Shown here piece after piece: positions 8,662-19,217 of a stretch of DNA of 64,000 bases. Below the pieces are notes generated by a model that was given only the letters and a program-made list of their open reading frames with translations, was not told the DNA's origin and did no database searches. This DNA is from Noviherbaspirillum galbum (GTDB lineage: Bacteria; Pseudomonadota; Gammaproteobacteria; Burkholderiales; Burkholderiaceae_D): contig NZ_JAAIVB010000079.1 in NCBI RefSeq assembly GCF_010974945.1, positions 186,001 through 250,000 of the forward strand, written 5' to 3'. Position numbers and translations under genes: made by a program. The number at the start of each line of letters is the position of its first letter. Position 1 is the stretch's first letter.

Positions 8662-9996
8662 TCAGGCCGCCTGGCGTTCCTGGTCCGGGTCGTCCATCCT
8701 GATCAGTTTGACCACCTTGATGGCCTGGTTCTGCACCTGGATGATTTCAACCGCGCAGCCGGGCAGCTTCACGCCGACGCTGGCTTCCGGGATGTCGCGC
8801 AGCACCTCGAGCAGCAGGCCGTTCATGGTCTTGGGGCCGTCCACCGGCAGGTCGAGCTTGAGCTGCTTGTTGATGTCGCGCAGGGTGGTGGCGCCTTCCA
8901 GCAGGCATTCCCCATTCTTGTCCCAGCCGAAGCCTTCGGTGCGCGCGGTGCCTGGCATAGAGGTGGTGAATTCGCCGATCATTTCCTCGATGATGTCTTC
9001 CAGGGTCACCAGTCCCTGCACTTCGCCGTATTCATCGACGATGATGCCGAGCCGCTCGTGATTTTCCTGAAAATACTGGAGCTGGGTGAAGACGTCGGTG
9101 TCCTCGGGGATGAAGTACGGCGCGGTCAGCAGTTCGCGGAAATGCTCGACGGTCAGCTCATTCTGGTTCAGCAGGGACATGGCCTTGCGCACGTGCAGGA
9201 TGCCGACGATGCGGTTGATCTCGCCCTCGTAGACGGGCAGCTTGTTGTGATAGCAGGTCGTGAGCTGGCCCTTGATTTCCTCGACCGGCACCGACAGGTT
9301 CAGCGCCTCGATCTGGGCGCGCGGCGTCATGACGTCTTCCACCGAGATCTTCTCGAGGTCGAAAAGATTCAGCAGGATGCTCTTGTGCTTCTGGGGGATG
9401 AAATTGCCGCCCTCGAGCACCATGGAGCGCAGCTCTTCCGGAGACAGGCGCTGCTCATGGCCGGAATGGCCGGTCTTGATGAACAGGATGCGCAGGAAGG
9501 CGGAAACGAAGAGGTTGACGAACCAGATCACCGGCTTCGCCAGCGACATCAGGGGCTTGAGGATGAAGCTGATGATGACCGACAGCCGTTCCGGGTAGGT
9601 CGCGCCGATGACCTTCGGCGAGATTTCCGCGAACACGATCAGCAGGAAGGCCACGACCGCCGTGGCGATGGTGATGATGGTTTCCTCGTTGCCGAACATC
9701 GAGATCGCGATGGCGGTCACCAGCGCCGTGGCAAGCGCATTGAGCAGGGTGTTGACGATGAGGATGAGGGACAGGAGCTTGTCCGTGCGGCCCAGGAGCC
9801 AGAGCGACGTGGCGGCTCCCTTGTTGCCGCGCTGGGCGAGATGCCGCAGCTTGTGCCGGTTGGCCGCCATCAGCGCCGTCTCGGCCATCGCAAAAAACGC
9901 GGAAAGGAAAATCAGGAAGAAGAGCGCGAGAATTTGCGCCCATAAGGGTACGGCATCCAAAGGGTCACCGCAGAATGATTTGCATAGATGATGCAA
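8662..9996 (-). CDS. CorC/HlyC-CNNM family membrane protein with CBS pair
   Basis: Membrane protein of the DUF21-CBS-CorC_HlyC family, linked in other bacteria to magnesium/cobalt efflux or resistance. Residues of roughly the first 190 are hydrophobic DUF21 helices (FFLIFLSAFFAMAETALMAA), followed by two CBS domains (VMTPRAQIEAL; GIIVDEYGEVQGLVTLEDI) and a C-terminal CorC_HlyC domain. The 444-residue frame begins at ATG 9996; a TTG at 9960 would begin at LDAVPLWAQ and fits homologues better, so the start is uncertain. The tRNA-Pro gene lies immediately upstream. Substrate specificity is not shown by sequence. Confidence 0.9.
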   Translation of the reverse strand: MHHLCKSFCGDPLDAVPLWAQILALFFLIFLSAFFAMAETALMAANRHKLRHLAQRGNKGAATSLWLLGRTDKLLSLILIVNTLLNALATALVTAIAISMFGNEETIITIATAVVAFLLIVFAEISPKVIGATYPERLSVIISFILKPLMSLAKPVIWFVNLFVSAFLRILFIKTGHSGHEQRLSPEELRSMVLEGGNFIPQKHKSILLNLFDLEKISVEDVMTPRAQIEALNLSVPVEEIKGQLTTCYHNKLPVYEGEINRIVGILHVRKAMSLLNQNELTVEHFRELLTAPYFIPEDTDVFTQLQYFQENHERLGIIVDEYGEVQGLVTLEDIIEEMIGEFTTSMPGTARTEGFGWDKNGECLLEGATTLRDINKQLKLDLPVDGPKTMNGLLLEVLRDIPEASVGVKLPGCAVEIIQVQNQAIKVVKLIRMDDPDQERQAA

Positions 9997-9999
9997 TAA

Positions 10000-10076
10000 T
10001 GGTCGGGGTGAGAGGATTCGAACCTCCGGCCTCTACGTCCCGAACGTAGCGCTCTACCAGGCTAAGCTACACCCCG
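10000..10076 (-). tRNA. tRNA-Pro (anticodon CGG)
   Basis: The minus strand folds as a full cloverleaf: acceptor CGGGGTG pairs with CACCCCG, the anticodon arm is CTACG-TTCGGGA-CGTAG giving anticodon CGG (reads CCG proline), and the T arm contains GGTTCGAATCC. The CCA end is encoded (10000-10002). It lies between ispB and the CorC-like gene on the same strand. Confidence 0.96.
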
Positions 10077-10105
10077 AATTTCAAGCCGATGGAACCCGCT
10101 TGCGC

Positions 10106-11095
10106 TCAATGATTCCGGTCGACTGCGAAAGCGCACAATTGTAGCAGAGAATCCTTGAAATCACCAGCTGGTAGGCCCTGGATTGCATTCGCTGCCTGCT
10201 GAGCATTTTTTTCAGCCTCGCGGCGCGTGTAGTCGAGGGCACCGGACCCGGTGATCGCGCTGAGTATCTCGTCGAAATGCTGCTCGTCGCCGGTTTCGAT
10301 GCAGGCGCGCACGAGTTCGCGCTGCCCTGGCGTGCCGTGCTGCATCAGGTAGATGAGCGGCAACGTCGGCTTGCCTTCCCGCAAATCGTCGCCGACGTTC
10401 TTGCCGATGTCGGAGGCGTTGCCGGAATAGTCGAGTACGTCGTCGATGAGCTGGAACGCCGTGCCCAGCGAGCGGCCGTATTCGGCGGCGGCGTCGATTA
10501 CGGGGTCGGACGCGCCGGCGATGAGCGCCCCGAGCTGGGTGGCGGCTTCGAACAGCTTGGCTGTCTTGGAGCGTATCACCTGGAGGTAGCGCTCTTCCGT
10601 GACGTCGGGGTCATGCATGTTGAGCAGCTGCAGCACCTCGCCTTCGGCGATGACGTTGGTGGCGTCGGCGAGGATCTGCATCACCCGCATGTTCCCGACG
10701 TTCACCATCATCTGGAACGCCCGGGAGTAGACGAAGTCGCCGACCAGCACCGAGGCGGCGTTGCCGAACAGCGCGTTGGCGGTCTTGCGTCCGCGCCGCA
10801 GGGAAGATTCATCAACCACGTCGTCGTGCAGCAGGGTGGCGGTATGGATGAATTCCACCACCGCGGCGAGGTCGTGGTGATGCGTGCCGCGATAGCCGTG
10901 GGCGTTGGCCATGAGCAGCACCAGCACCGGGCGGATGCGCTTGCCGCCGGCGCTGATGATGTATTCGGCGATCTGGTTGACGAGGGGGACCTCGGAATAC
11001 AGCTGGCGGCGGATGACGTCGTTGACGGCATCCATGTCGGCTGAGATCGGCTGGATGATGGTGTTCTGGGTGGCTGGTTGACGTGCGGCAGACAA
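10106..11095 (-). CDS. ispB: Octaprenyl (polyprenyl) diphosphate synthase
   Basis: Makes the long isoprenoid chain for ubiquinone from farnesyl diphosphate and isopentenyl diphosphate. The first aspartate-rich motif reads HDDVVDESSLRRGR, the second LIDDVLDYSG; GGKRIRP near residue 55 binds pyrophosphate. The frame gives 329 residues from a TTG codon at 11095. No ATG, GTG or TTG lies in frame just upstream, and the next ATG (11035) would remove about 20 residues present in relatives. It is divergent from rplU, the conserved arrangement in proteobacteria. Confidence 0.94.
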   Translation of the reverse strand: MSAARQPATQNTIIQPISADMDAVNDVIRRQLYSEVPLVNQIAEYIISAGGKRIRPVLVLLMANAHGYRGTHHHDLAAVVEFIHTATLLHDDVVDESSLRRGRKTANALFGNAASVLVGDFVYSRAFQMMVNVGNMRVMQILADATNVIAEGEVLQLLNMHDPDVTEERYLQVIRSKTAKLFEAATQLGALIAGASDPVIDAAAEYGRSLGTAFQLIDDVLDYSGNASDIGKNVGDDLREGKPTLPLIYLMQHGTPGQRELVRACIETGDEQHFDEILSAITGSGALDYTRREAEKNAQQAANAIQGLPAGDFKDSLLQLCAFAVDRNH

Positions 11096-11228
11096 GATGG
11101 GACCCGCTGAATTCTTGAATTGCGTGAATTATACGACGACAACCGCCCGGACCACCCGGCCCGGCATGCCAAGAACACATGATTCTTGACTTCGGCCGAA
11201 TCCTTCCCCAAGGCATACAGAAACCCTT

Positions 11229-11257
11229 TTGACCGCGGTGCTAAGTCTATGTATAAT
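11229..11257 (+). promoter_or_regulatory. Strong sigma-70 promoter for rplU-rpmA
   Basis: TTGACC (11229-11234) and a perfect TATAAT (11252-11257) are spaced by 17 bases. The leader to the rplU ATG is about 80 bases. This is the best consensus promoter seen in the window, as expected for ribosomal protein genes. Confidence 0.85.
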
Positions 11258-11343
11258 CACGGGTTTTCCCGATTCGGCCAGGCATTCTCAACCAGAAGCG
11301 GGAAAACAGAAGCGTGATTAACAATTTTTGATAGAGGTTTCAC

Positions 11344-11655
11344 ATGTACGCGGTCATAAAAACCGGCGGCAAACAGTATAAGGTTGCTGCTGGCGAAAAA
11401 CTCAAAGTAGAACAGATACCGGCTGACATTGGTTCCGAAATCACCCTTGATCAAGTGCTCGCAGTGGGCGCTGGTGACACCATCAAGTTTGGTGCGCCGC
11501 TGGTCGAAGGTGCCAAGGTCCAGGCTACGGTAGTGGCGCACGGTCGCCACGACAAGGTACGAATTTTCAAGATGCGCCGCCGCAAGCACTACCAGAAGCG
11601 CCAGGGCCATCGCCAAAATTACACCGAACTGCAAATCGTCTCGATCAACGCTTAA
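11344..11655 (+). CDS. rplU: 50S ribosomal protein L21
   Basis: Large-subunit ribosomal protein binding 23S rRNA; 103 residues, the usual length. It starts [14 protein letters not shown] and contains the conserved [21 protein letters not shown]-like basic segment (here [19 protein letters not shown]). GATAGAGG upstream of the ATG is the likely ribosome-binding site. It is followed 40 bases later by rpmA, the invariant L21-L27 pair. Confidence 0.98.
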   Translation: MYAVIKTGGKQYKVAAGEKLKVEQIPADIGSEITLDQVLAVGAGDTIKFGAPLVEGAKVQATVVAHGRHDKVRIFKMRRRKHYQKRQGHRQNYTELQIVSINA

Positions 11656-11695
11656 TTTTCGGCGATCGAACTAACCGGAAACCAAGGAGCTTCAC

Positions 11696-11953
11696 ATGGC
11701 ACACAAAAAAGGCGGCGGCACTACGCGCAACGGCCGTGATTCCGAGTCGAAACGACTGGGCGTCAAGGTCTACGGCGGCCAGGCGATCAACGCCGGCGGC
11801 ATCATCATTCGTCAGCGCGGCACCCGCGTCCATCCCGGCGAGAACGTCGGCATCGGCAAGGACCACACCCTGTTCGCCCTGATCGACGGCAAGGTGCAGT
11901 TCACGACCAAGGGCGCGTTGAAGCGCCACACCGTAATGGTGGTTCCTGCTTAA
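11696..11953 (+). CDS. rpmA: 50S ribosomal protein L27
   Basis: Large-subunit ribosomal protein whose N-terminus reaches the peptidyl transferase centre. It is 85 residues and begins [20 protein letters not shown], with the family's [18 protein letters not shown] segment. The sequence starts directly with the mature MAHKK form, so no Firmicute-type N-terminal cleavage extension is present. AAGGAG lies just upstream. A terminator hairpin follows at 11992, separating it from obgE. Confidence 0.98.
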   Translation: MAHKKGGGTTRNGRDSESKRLGVKVYGGQAINAGGIIIRQRGTRVHPGENVGIGKDHTLFALIDGKVQFTTKGALKRHTVMVVPA

Positions 11954-11991
11954 TCTGCCCAGTCATTTCCGGGCAGTCAAGCAACGCAAGG

Positions 11992-12020
11992 AAAGGCTCT
12001 GCCGCTGGTGGGGCCTTTTT
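11992..12020 (+). terminator. Terminator after rpmA
   Basis: AAAGGCTC (11992-11999) pairs with GGGCCTTT (12011-12018, one G-U) and runs into TTTTT. An additional hairpin CTGCCC/GGGCAG (11955-11976) precedes it. It should end most rplU-rpmA transcripts, with obgE expressed by read-through or its own promoter. Confidence 0.75.
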
Positions 12021-12095
12021 AATTTGTGGGCTATCCCCACTTGCGATTCACCTCTTTCAAATCAGCGGCCTTGCACATCAAGGCGGCATTCCTGA

Positions 12096-13214
<1,119 letters not shown>

Positions 13215-13346
13215 GCCAATAAGCCATCCGCGCGGATGGAGTAAGATCCGGGAAACGGGCCGTGCAGGAGGAGGTGCGGCCCCCGTTGGCAACAATGTCA
13301 CCACGCCGCATGGCGCTCCCGCAGGGCGGCGGCAGAAGATCAGAAC

Positions 13347-14465
13347 ATGAATTCCGTCATCCAGAAAGCCAAGCGTCTCATCATCAAGGTCGGTTCCTCG
13401 CTCGTCACCAACGACGGCAAGGGGCTCGACACCACGGCAATCGCGAAATGGGCCGAGCAGATCGCCCAGTTGCGCGACATGGGCAAGGAAGTCGTCCTCG
13501 TCAGTTCCGGCGCGATCGCCGAAGGCATGCAGCGCCTCGGCTTCGACAAGCGGCCGACTGGCATCCATGAGTTGCAGGCCTGCGCGGCCGTCGGCCAGAT
13601 GGGCCTCGCGCAGATCTACGAAACCAGCTTCCGCCGCCACAGCATCGGCACGGCGCAGGTATTGCTCACCCACGCCGACCTCGCCGACCGCGAACGTTAC
13701 CTGAATGCCCGTTCTACCCTGTTCACCCTGCTGCGCTTCGGCGTGGTTCCCATCATCAACGAGAACGATACCGTGGTCACCGACGAGATCAAGTTCGGCG
13801 ACAACGACACGCTCGGGGCGCTGGTCGCCAACCTCATCGAAGGCGACGCGCTGATCATCCTCACCGACCAGAAAGGCTTGTACACCGCGGATCCGCGCAG
13901 CAATCCGCAGGCGGAATTCGTGCATGAAGCCAAGGCGGGCGATCCGTCGCTGGAAGCGATGGCCGGTGGCGCCGGAACCGGCATCGGACGCGGCGGCATG
14001 CTGACCAAGATCCTCGCCGCGCGCCGCGCGGCCGCATCGGGCGCCCATACCGTCATTGCCTGGGGCAGGGAGGATCGGGTGCTTACCCGGCTTGCATCCG
14101 GCGAAGCCATCGGCACCCAGCTCGTGGCGCAGACGGCGCACCTGACGGCGCGCAAGCAATGGATGGCCGATCATCTGCAGACGGCGGGCAAGGTCGTGCT
14201 GGACGCGGGCGCCGTGCAAAAGCTCACGGCGGAAGGCAAGTCGCTCCTGCCAATCGGCGTCATCGAGGTAAGCGGGGATTTCGGCCGCGGCGACGTCATC
14301 ACCTGCACCGACCAGGCGGGCCGCCCCGTTGCGCGCGGCATCAGCAACTATGCCAGCTCGGAAGCCCGGCGCATCATGCGCAAGCCGTCCGCCGAGATCG
14401 AGTCCATCCTTGGTTTCGTGGAAGAGCCGGAACTCATTCACCGCGACAACATGGTGTTGATCTGA
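13347..14465 (+). CDS. proB: Glutamate 5-kinase
   Basis: Catalyses the first, proline-inhibited step of proline synthesis: ATP-dependent phosphorylation of glutamate. The amino-acid kinase domain (residues about 5-260) shows [36 protein letters not shown] and [12 protein letters not shown]; the C-terminal 75-80 residues form a PUA domain ([20 protein letters not shown]). At 372 residues it is the two-domain form. It lies 130 bases after obgE, the usual beta-proteobacterial neighbour. Confidence 0.97.
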   Translation: MNSVIQKAKRLIIKVGSSLVTNDGKGLDTTAIAKWAEQIAQLRDMGKEVVLVSSGAIAEGMQRLGFDKRPTGIHELQACAAVGQMGLAQIYETSFRRHSIGTAQVLLTHADLADRERYLNARSTLFTLLRFGVVPIINENDTVVTDEIKFGDNDTLGALVANLIEGDALIILTDQKGLYTADPRSNPQAEFVHEAKAGDPSLEAMAGGAGTGIGRGGMLTKILAARRAAASGAHTVIAWGREDRVLTRLASGEAIGTQLVAQTAHLTARKQWMADHLQTAGKVVLDAGAVQKLTAEGKSLLPIGVIEVSGDFGRGDVITCTDQAGRPVARGISNYASSEARRIMRKPSAEIESILGFVEEPELIHRDNMVLI

Positions 14466-14481
14466 AGTGAAAAGTGAAGCG

Positions 14482-14502
14482 CGCGCCGGGCCGGCCGGCG
14501 CG
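14482..14502. terminator. GC-only hairpin between convergent proB and CNP1-like gene
   Basis: CGCGCCGG (14482-14489) and CCGGCGCG (14495-14502) form a perfect 8-bp stem with a 5-base loop in the 48-bp gap between two convergent genes. No T-run follows on either strand, so termination is only suggested by position. Confidence 0.35.
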
Positions 14503-14513
14503 GCCGGCTTGAA

Positions 14514-15074
14514 TCACTGTCCGCGCTGCGGCGACAGCGTGCGCTGGTAGCGCAGTCGCTCCAGCATGTCCTTGGCCGATCCGGCCACCGTCTTCGAATC
14601 GCAGAAATAATCCCTGAACAAGGCATCCTGCTGGCGGTTCACCGCATGCCCGTCGATCTTTTCCCACTGGTCGCGGCGCGAGCGGGACCAGCCGCCGTCC
14701 GGGCGTCCGAAAGCGTAAAACTTGCGCTCGTAGGTGGCGCAGCGTATGCCTTCGTAGCTGACGTTGCGGGCGCCGCCCTCGCTGGTGACCACGATCGTGT
14801 AGCGGACCACGCCGTCCTGGCCGACGCTGATCGACTCCGCGTCGACCGCGAATTTTTGCGTCGCTGTCGGGCTGACGTAGAAGGGCAGGAGCTGGCGGTC
14901 CTGCGGCGGACCCGGCAGCTGCACGGCGATTTCCTGCCACGGGCGGTTTTGATCGTCGAAGTCTTCCTCGAAGCGGGAGGATTGCGCCGCAGCGCCGCTT
15001 GATGCGGCGGACGCGGCAAGAGCAAGAATGAAAAGGGCCATCGCCGAAGCGGCGGCCGGCAGGCGATCGATCAT
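14514..15074 (-). CDS. CNP1-like family exported protein
   Basis: A 186-residue protein of the CNP1-like family, whose role is unknown. From the ATG at 15074 it opens with MIDRLPAAASAMALF and an Ala-rich hydrophobic core ending near AAAQS, a clear secretion signal, so it is probably periplasmic. The mature part contains RNVSYEGIRCATYERKFYAFG, which I associate with the family. A longer open frame upstream of this ATG overlaps rppH and is a shadow. It follows rppH by eight bases and is probably cotranscribed with it. Confidence 0.8.
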   Translation of the reverse strand: MIDRLPAAASAMALFILALAASAASSGAAAQSSRFEEDFDDQNRPWQEIAVQLPGPPQDRQLLPFYVSPTATQKFAVDAESISVGQDGVVRYTIVVTSEGGARNVSYEGIRCATYERKFYAFGRPDGGWSRSRRDQWEKIDGHAVNRQQDALFRDYFCDSKTVAGSAKDMLERLRYQRTLSPQRGQ

Positions 15075-15082
15075 GAAGCGGC

Positions 15083-15685
15083 TTATTCCTTGTTGTTGGT
15101 CTTGACCACGATCAGTTCGGGCGCGGCCTCGGCGGCATCCACGGCCTGGCGCGTGGACGCATGATGTTGCCGGAGATAGCGGGCGCCATGGCGATGCGGG
15201 CTTTGTCCGGACGAGCGGTTCAGGAAACGCGACAGTTCCTGCAGCGCCTTCTGGTAAACCTCGCGCTTGAACTCGATCACCACGTCGAGCGGCACCCAGT
15301 AGTCGTGCCAGCGCCACGCGTCGAATTCGGGATGGTCGGTTCCGCGCAGGTTGATGTCGCAATCGCGGCCGGTCATCCTGAGCAGGAACCAGATCTGCTT
15401 CTGGCCGCGATAATGACCCCGGATCTCGCGCTTGATGAAGCGGTCCGGCACCTCGTATCGCAGCCAGTCGCGGGTACGTCCGATGATCTTGACGTGCTCC
15501 GGCTTCAGGCCGACTTCTTCCTCCAGTTCGCGGTACATCGCCTGCTCCGGCGTTTCGCCGAACTTGATGCCGCCTTGCGGAAATTGCCACGAATGCTCGC
15601 GTACGCGTTTTCCCCACCAGACCTCGTTGTGCGAGTTCAGCAGGATGATGCCGACGTTCGGGCGAAAGCCTTCACGGTCCAGCAT
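15083..15685 (-). CDS. rppH: RNA pyrophosphohydrolase (Nudix)
   Basis: Removes pyrophosphate from the 5' end of primary transcripts, opening them to RNase E decay. The Nudix box [16 protein letters not shown] continues with LEEEVGL, matching GX5EX7[24 protein letters not shown] is the canonical N-terminus, so the ATG at 15685 is chosen over one four codons upstream. The protein is about 200 residues, including a C-terminal extension rich in His/Arg/Ala not seen in the shorter E. coli form. It is divergent from proS. Confidence 0.93.
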   Translation of the reverse strand: MLDREGFRPNVGIILLNSHNEVWWGKRVREHSWQFPQGGIKFGETPEQAMYRELEEEVGLKPEHVKIIGRTRDWLRYEVPDRFIKREIRGHYRGQKQIWFLLRMTGRDCDINLRGTDHPEFDAWRWHDYWVPLDVVIEFKREVYQKALQELSRFLNRSSGQSPHRHGARYLRQHHASTRQAVDAAEAAPELIVVKTNNKE

Positions 15686-15883
15686 GTTGCACCTCAAAAC
15701 TTTCTGCGGCTAGATCATCCTCATCGTTACAGATGTTGCACGTGCGGGCAGTGGCGCGGAAAGGGCGGTTGCCGTCCCGCGCGCGCAGCATGAATCAAAA
15801 GTGTCGGTAATGGATGCATCAGCCAGCTAATCCTTTAAAATTGAGTCGATTATAACTCTCTCTTTTTAAAAAGAATTACCGCC

Positions 15884-17605
15884 ATGCGCGCATCCCGATT
15901 TTTTATTTCTACGCTTAAAGAAGCCCCCTCCGATGCAGAAATCGTCAGCCACAAGCTGATGATGCGCGCGGGGATGATCAAACGTCTGGGTTCCGGCATC
16001 TATACCTACATGCCGATGGGCCTGCGGGTGATCCGCAAGGTGGAAAACATCATCCGCGAAGAAATGAACCGCGCCGGCGCCATCGAGCTGCTGATGCCGG
16101 TCGTGCAACCCGCCGAGCTGTGGCAGGAAACCAACCGCTGGGACAAGATGGGCCCGGAACTGATGCGCGTCAAGGATCGCCACGGCCGCGACTACGCCAT
16201 CCAGCCGACCTCCGAGGAAGTCATCACCGACGTGGTGCGCAGCGACATCAAGTCGTACCGCCAGCTGCCGATCAACTTCTACCACATCCAGACCAAGTTC
16301 CGCGACGAGCGCCGCCCGCGCTTCGGCCTGATGCGCGGCCGCGAATTCACCATGAAGGATGCCTATTCCTTCGACCGCGACGTCGAGGGCATGCAGAAAT
16401 CCTACAAGATCATGTACGACGCCTACGTGGCCATCTTCAACCGCTTCGGCCTGCAGTTCCGCGCGGTGGCGGCCGACAACGGCGCCATCGGAGGCTCCGG
16501 CTCGCATGAATTCCACGTCATCGCCGACACCGGCGAGGATGCGCTGGTCTACTCGCCCGAGTCCGACTACGCCGCCAACATGGAAGCCGCCGAGGCTGTC
16601 GCCCTGGGCAACCGCGGACCCGCCGCCGAGCCGCTGACCAAGACGCCCACGCCGGGCAAGGCCAAGTGCGAGCACGTCGCCGAGCTGCTGAACCTGCCGC
16701 TGGAACGCACCATCAAGTCCATCGTGCTGGCGGTCGACAAGGAAGGCGCGGAGACCGAGATCTGGCTGCTCATGCTGCGCGGCGACCACAGCCTCAACGA
16801 GGTGAAGGCCGCCAAGATCCCCGGGCTGGGCGCCTTCCGCTTTGCCTCGGAAGCCGAGATCGTCGATGCCTTCGGCACGAAGCCGGGCTACCTGGGACCG
16901 GTCGGCACGAAGAAGCCGGTCAAGGTGGTGGCCGACCGCACGGTGGCCAACATGGCGGATTTCGTCTGCGGCGCCAACGAGGAAGACTTCCACTACACCG
17001 GCGTCAACTGGGGGCGCGACCTGCCCGAACCCCTCGTCGTCGACTTGCGCAACGTGGTGTCCGGCGACCCCTCCCCGGACGGCCGCGGCACCCTGGCTAT
17101 CCAGCGCGGCATCGAAGTCGGCCACGTCTTCCAGCTCGGCACCCGCTACTCGGAAGACATGAAGGCCACCTACCTCGATGAAAACGGCAAGCCGCAGCTG
17201 ATGCAGATGGGCTGCTACGGCATCGGCGTGACCCGCATCCTGGGCGCGGCAATCGAACAGAACTTCGACGACAAGGGCATCATCTGGCCGGCGGCGATCG
17301 CGCCGTTCGAGGTGGTGCTTTGCCCCATGGGCTACGACCGCAACGAGACCGTGAAGGCGGAAACCGACAAGCTTTACGGCGACCTGCAGGCGGCCGGCGT
17401 CGACGTGATCCTCGACGACCGCGGCGAACGCCCGGGCGTGATGTTCGCCGACTGGGAACTGATCGGCGTGCCGCATCGCGTCGTGATCGGCGACCGCGGC
17501 TTGAAGGAAGGCAAGCTGGAATACCAGGGCCGGCGGGATGCCGCTGCCACCGCCGTGAACGTCGGCGAGATGCCGGCCTTCCTCAAGTCCCGCCTGGCGG
17601 CCTGA
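15884..17605 (+). CDS. proS: Prolyl-tRNA synthetase
   Basis: Charges tRNA-Pro with proline. The 573-residue bacterial-type enzyme has class II motifs: [14 protein letters not shown] and the motif 1 region near residue 70, [16 protein letters not shown] (motif 2), and a motif 3 stretch [18 protein letters not shown]. The editing INS domain lies between motifs 2 and 3 (residues about 225-405). The anticodon-binding domain is C-terminal. It starts at ATG 15884 in an AT-rich segment. A tRNA-Pro gene occurs 6 kb away; the two are not linked. Confidence 0.97.
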   Translation: MRASRFFISTLKEAPSDAEIVSHKLMMRAGMIKRLGSGIYTYMPMGLRVIRKVENIIREEMNRAGAIELLMPVVQPAELWQETNRWDKMGPELMRVKDRHGRDYAIQPTSEEVITDVVRSDIKSYRQLPINFYHIQTKFRDERRPRFGLMRGREFTMKDAYSFDRDVEGMQKSYKIMYDAYVAIFNRFGLQFRAVAADNGAIGGSGSHEFHVIADTGEDALVYSPESDYAANMEAAEAVALGNRGPAAEPLTKTPTPGKAKCEHVAELLNLPLERTIKSIVLAVDKEGAETEIWLLMLRGDHSLNEVKAAKIPGLGAFRFASEAEIVDAFGTKPGYLGPVGTKKPVKVVADRTVANMADFVCGANEEDFHYTGVNWGRDLPEPLVVDLRNVVSGDPSPDGRGTLAIQRGIEVGHVFQLGTRYSEDMKATYLDENGKPQLMQMGCYGIGVTRILGAAIEQNFDDKGIIWPAAIAPFEVVLCPMGYDRNETVKAETDKLYGDLQAAGVDVILDDRGERPGVMFADWELIGVPHRVVIGDRGLKEGKLEYQGRRDAAATAVNVGEMPAFLKSRLAA

Positions 17606-17615
17606 GCTGGCTGGC

Positions 17616-18233
17616 ATGCGGTTCTGGCAATCGATGCGGCGCGGGGCTTGCCTTGGCGTCGTCGCCGGGTCGCTGGCGATGTCGGCCTGGGCCGGCAACC
17701 AGAAGGAGGAGGCGCTCGCCGACAGCGTGCGCCTGGCGCTGGCGCGCGCGATCAACGATTCCCGTCCGCCCCGGGTGCAATACGTGCGCATCGAGGATCG
17801 CATCGCCTACCTGAGCTGGGTCGGAGAAATGGCCGACCGGCTCAGGCGCAAGCTGCCCGACTGGCAGGTCCGGCGGGAATTCGTCGAGACGGTCTGGTAC
17901 GAGGCGAAGCGCGCCGGCCTCGATCCGTCGATGGTCCTGGGATTGATCCAGGTCGAATCAGGCTTCCGCAAGTACGCGGTGTCGCCGGTCGGCGCGCACG
18001 GCTACATGCAGGTGATGCCGTTCTGGACGCGGGTGATCGGCGATGGCGAGCGGTCCCGCCTGTTCAACATGCAGACCAACCTGCGCTATGGCTGCTCCAT
18101 CCTGCGCATGTACATCGACATGGAAGGCGGCGACCTGTTTCTCGCGCTGGGGCGCTACAACGGCAGCCGCGGACAGAAGGAGTATCCGAACGCGGTGCTG
18201 TCCGCGTGGCGGCAATGGGAATTCAAGGGCTGA
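17616..18233 (+). CDS. Lytic transglycosylase domain protein
   Basis: Probable periplasmic SLT-family lytic transglycosylase that cleaves peptidoglycan to 1,6-anhydromuropeptides. The 205-residue protein begins with a basic n-region and hydrophobic core ending at MSAWAGNQ, a signal peptide. The catalytic motif GLIQVESGFRKYAVSPVGAHGYMQVMP carries the glutamate in the V-E-S triad, and the conserved NLRYGCSILRMY and ALGRYNGSRG follow. It starts 10 bases after proS and likely shares its transcript. A strong terminator follows. Confidence 0.9.
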   Translation: MRFWQSMRRGACLGVVAGSLAMSAWAGNQKEEALADSVRLALARAINDSRPPRVQYVRIEDRIAYLSWVGEMADRLRRKLPDWQVRREFVETVWYEAKRAGLDPSMVLGLIQVESGFRKYAVSPVGAHGYMQVMPFWTRVIGDGERSRLFNMQTNLRYGCSILRMYIDMEGGDLFLALGRYNGSRGQKEYPNAVLSAWRQWEFKG

Positions 18234-18260
18234 TCTCCCTCGGAGGATGAGGCCGCCAAC

Positions 18261-18289
18261 AAAAACGCCCGCGCGATGCGGGCGTTTTT
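18261..18289. terminator. Bidirectional terminator
   Basis: AAAAACGCCCGC (18261-18272) and GCGGGCGTTTTT (18278-18289) form a perfect 12-bp stem with a 5-base loop. A and T runs on both sides allow it to end both the proS-transglycosylase transcript and the opposing SWIB gene transcript. Confidence 0.9.
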
Positions 18290-18311
18290 GTTTGGCCTCT
18301 GGAAAGAGAGA

Positions 18312-18806
18312 TTATTGCAGGTGGCCGGCGATGAGCTTGGTCATCTCGAACATGGACACTTGCTTCTTCCCGCCAAACACGGCTTTCAGCTTGTCGTCTG
18401 CATTGATCATGCGCTTGTTGGCGGCATCCTGCAGATTGTTCTTCTTGATGTAGTCCCAGACCTTCTTGGTGACTTCGGTGCGGGGCAGGGGGCTGGAACC
18501 GATCACGGCGCCCAGGGTTTCGGAAGGCGTCATGGGTTTCATGAATGCGGCATTCGGAGCGCGCGTGGTCTTGGCCGCGGTCTTCTTTGCTGCGGGCTTG
18601 GCGGCTGCCTTCTTGGCGGGAGCTGCGGCCTTCTTCGCCGGAGCCGCTGCCTTCTTCGCTGCCGGCTTTGCTGCTGCCTTCTTCGCAGGAGCCGCGGCCT
18701 TCTTCGCCGGAGCTGCCTTCTTTGCTGCGGGTTTGGCTGCCGCCTTCTTTGCAGGGGCTGCCTTCTTGGCGGCTGTCTTGGCCGCGGATTTCTTGGCTGT
18801 TGCCAT
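18312..18806 (-). CDS. SWIB-domain protein with histone-H1-like Lys/Ala tail
   Basis: A 164-residue, two-part protein. Residues about 1-85 are a low-complexity Lys/Ala/Pro array (KKAAPAKKAAAKPAAKK repeats) like the C-terminus of eukaryotic histone H1. The rest is a SWIB/MDM2-type domain (SSPLPRTEVTKKVWDYIKKN, then MINADDKLKAVFGGK). It is probably a nucleoid-associated DNA-binding protein; function is inferred from composition and domain. AAGGAGG seven bases before the ATG at 18806 fixes the start, rather than a TTG two codons upstream. It is monocistronic and convergent with the transglycosylase. Confidence 0.88.
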   Translation of the reverse strand: MATAKKSAAKTAAKKAAPAKKAAAKPAAKKAAPAKKAAAPAKKAAAKPAAKKAAAPAKKAAAPAKKAAAKPAAKKTAAKTTRAPNAAFMKPMTPSETLGAVIGSSPLPRTEVTKKVWDYIKKNNLQDAANKRMINADDKLKAVFGGKKQVSMFEMTKLIAGHLQ

Positions 18807-19217
18807 CTTCAAGCCTCCTTCACGAAATGTGTTGGGAAATGCGCAATGTCACGCAACGCTAATAGTGGTGCGGTTTTTCGGGCGACGCAAGTGTTTTTTG
18901 ATCGTTTTTGCACGTTTTCGCACGAGGGATGCGGCCCGATCGCCAGAGGAGAAAACGGCGTTGAGGCGGATTAAAGCGCATCCCGCGCGGAGCGTGCGCC
19001 TCCTTGGTGCATGAGGGGACGCGCGGCTGCGAGCCGCCGGTCCGCCCGAAGCGCGCCTTCCGGCAAGCGCCAATCCGCGCAGGGCCGCGCCACGACTGGG
19101 TGTTTGGGGAATGGAGGAGAAGGAAGAGGGGGAGGGAGCGGCGTGCCGCCGCATCCGCCGGGGAGAATCGTCCCCGCCCGGACATGGCGGGGACTGCGTG
19201 TCAGGTAACGATGAGGT
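18807..19217. other. Gene-free stretch between SWIB gene and ffh
   Basis: About 410 bases with no convincing gene; short basic frames on either strand lack ribosome-binding sites and look like GC-driven shadows. It contains the SWIB gene's upstream region and, at its right end, the ffh-distal hairpin at 19170-19194. A purine-rich run (GGAGGAGAAGGAAGAGGGGG-like) lies near 19110-19140. Confidence 0.6.
19170..19194 (-). terminator. Hairpin downstream of ffh
   Basis: GTCCCCGCC (19170-19178) and GGCGGGGAC (19186-19194) form a perfect 9-bp stem 24 bases after the ffh stop. No T-run follows on the minus strand, so it may act as a 3'-end stabiliser or weak terminator. Confidence 0.5.

Noticed and set aside
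15866-17803. 645-codon minus-strand frame opposite proS
   Set aside because: Covers proS exactly in antisense and has no domain or ribosome-binding site.
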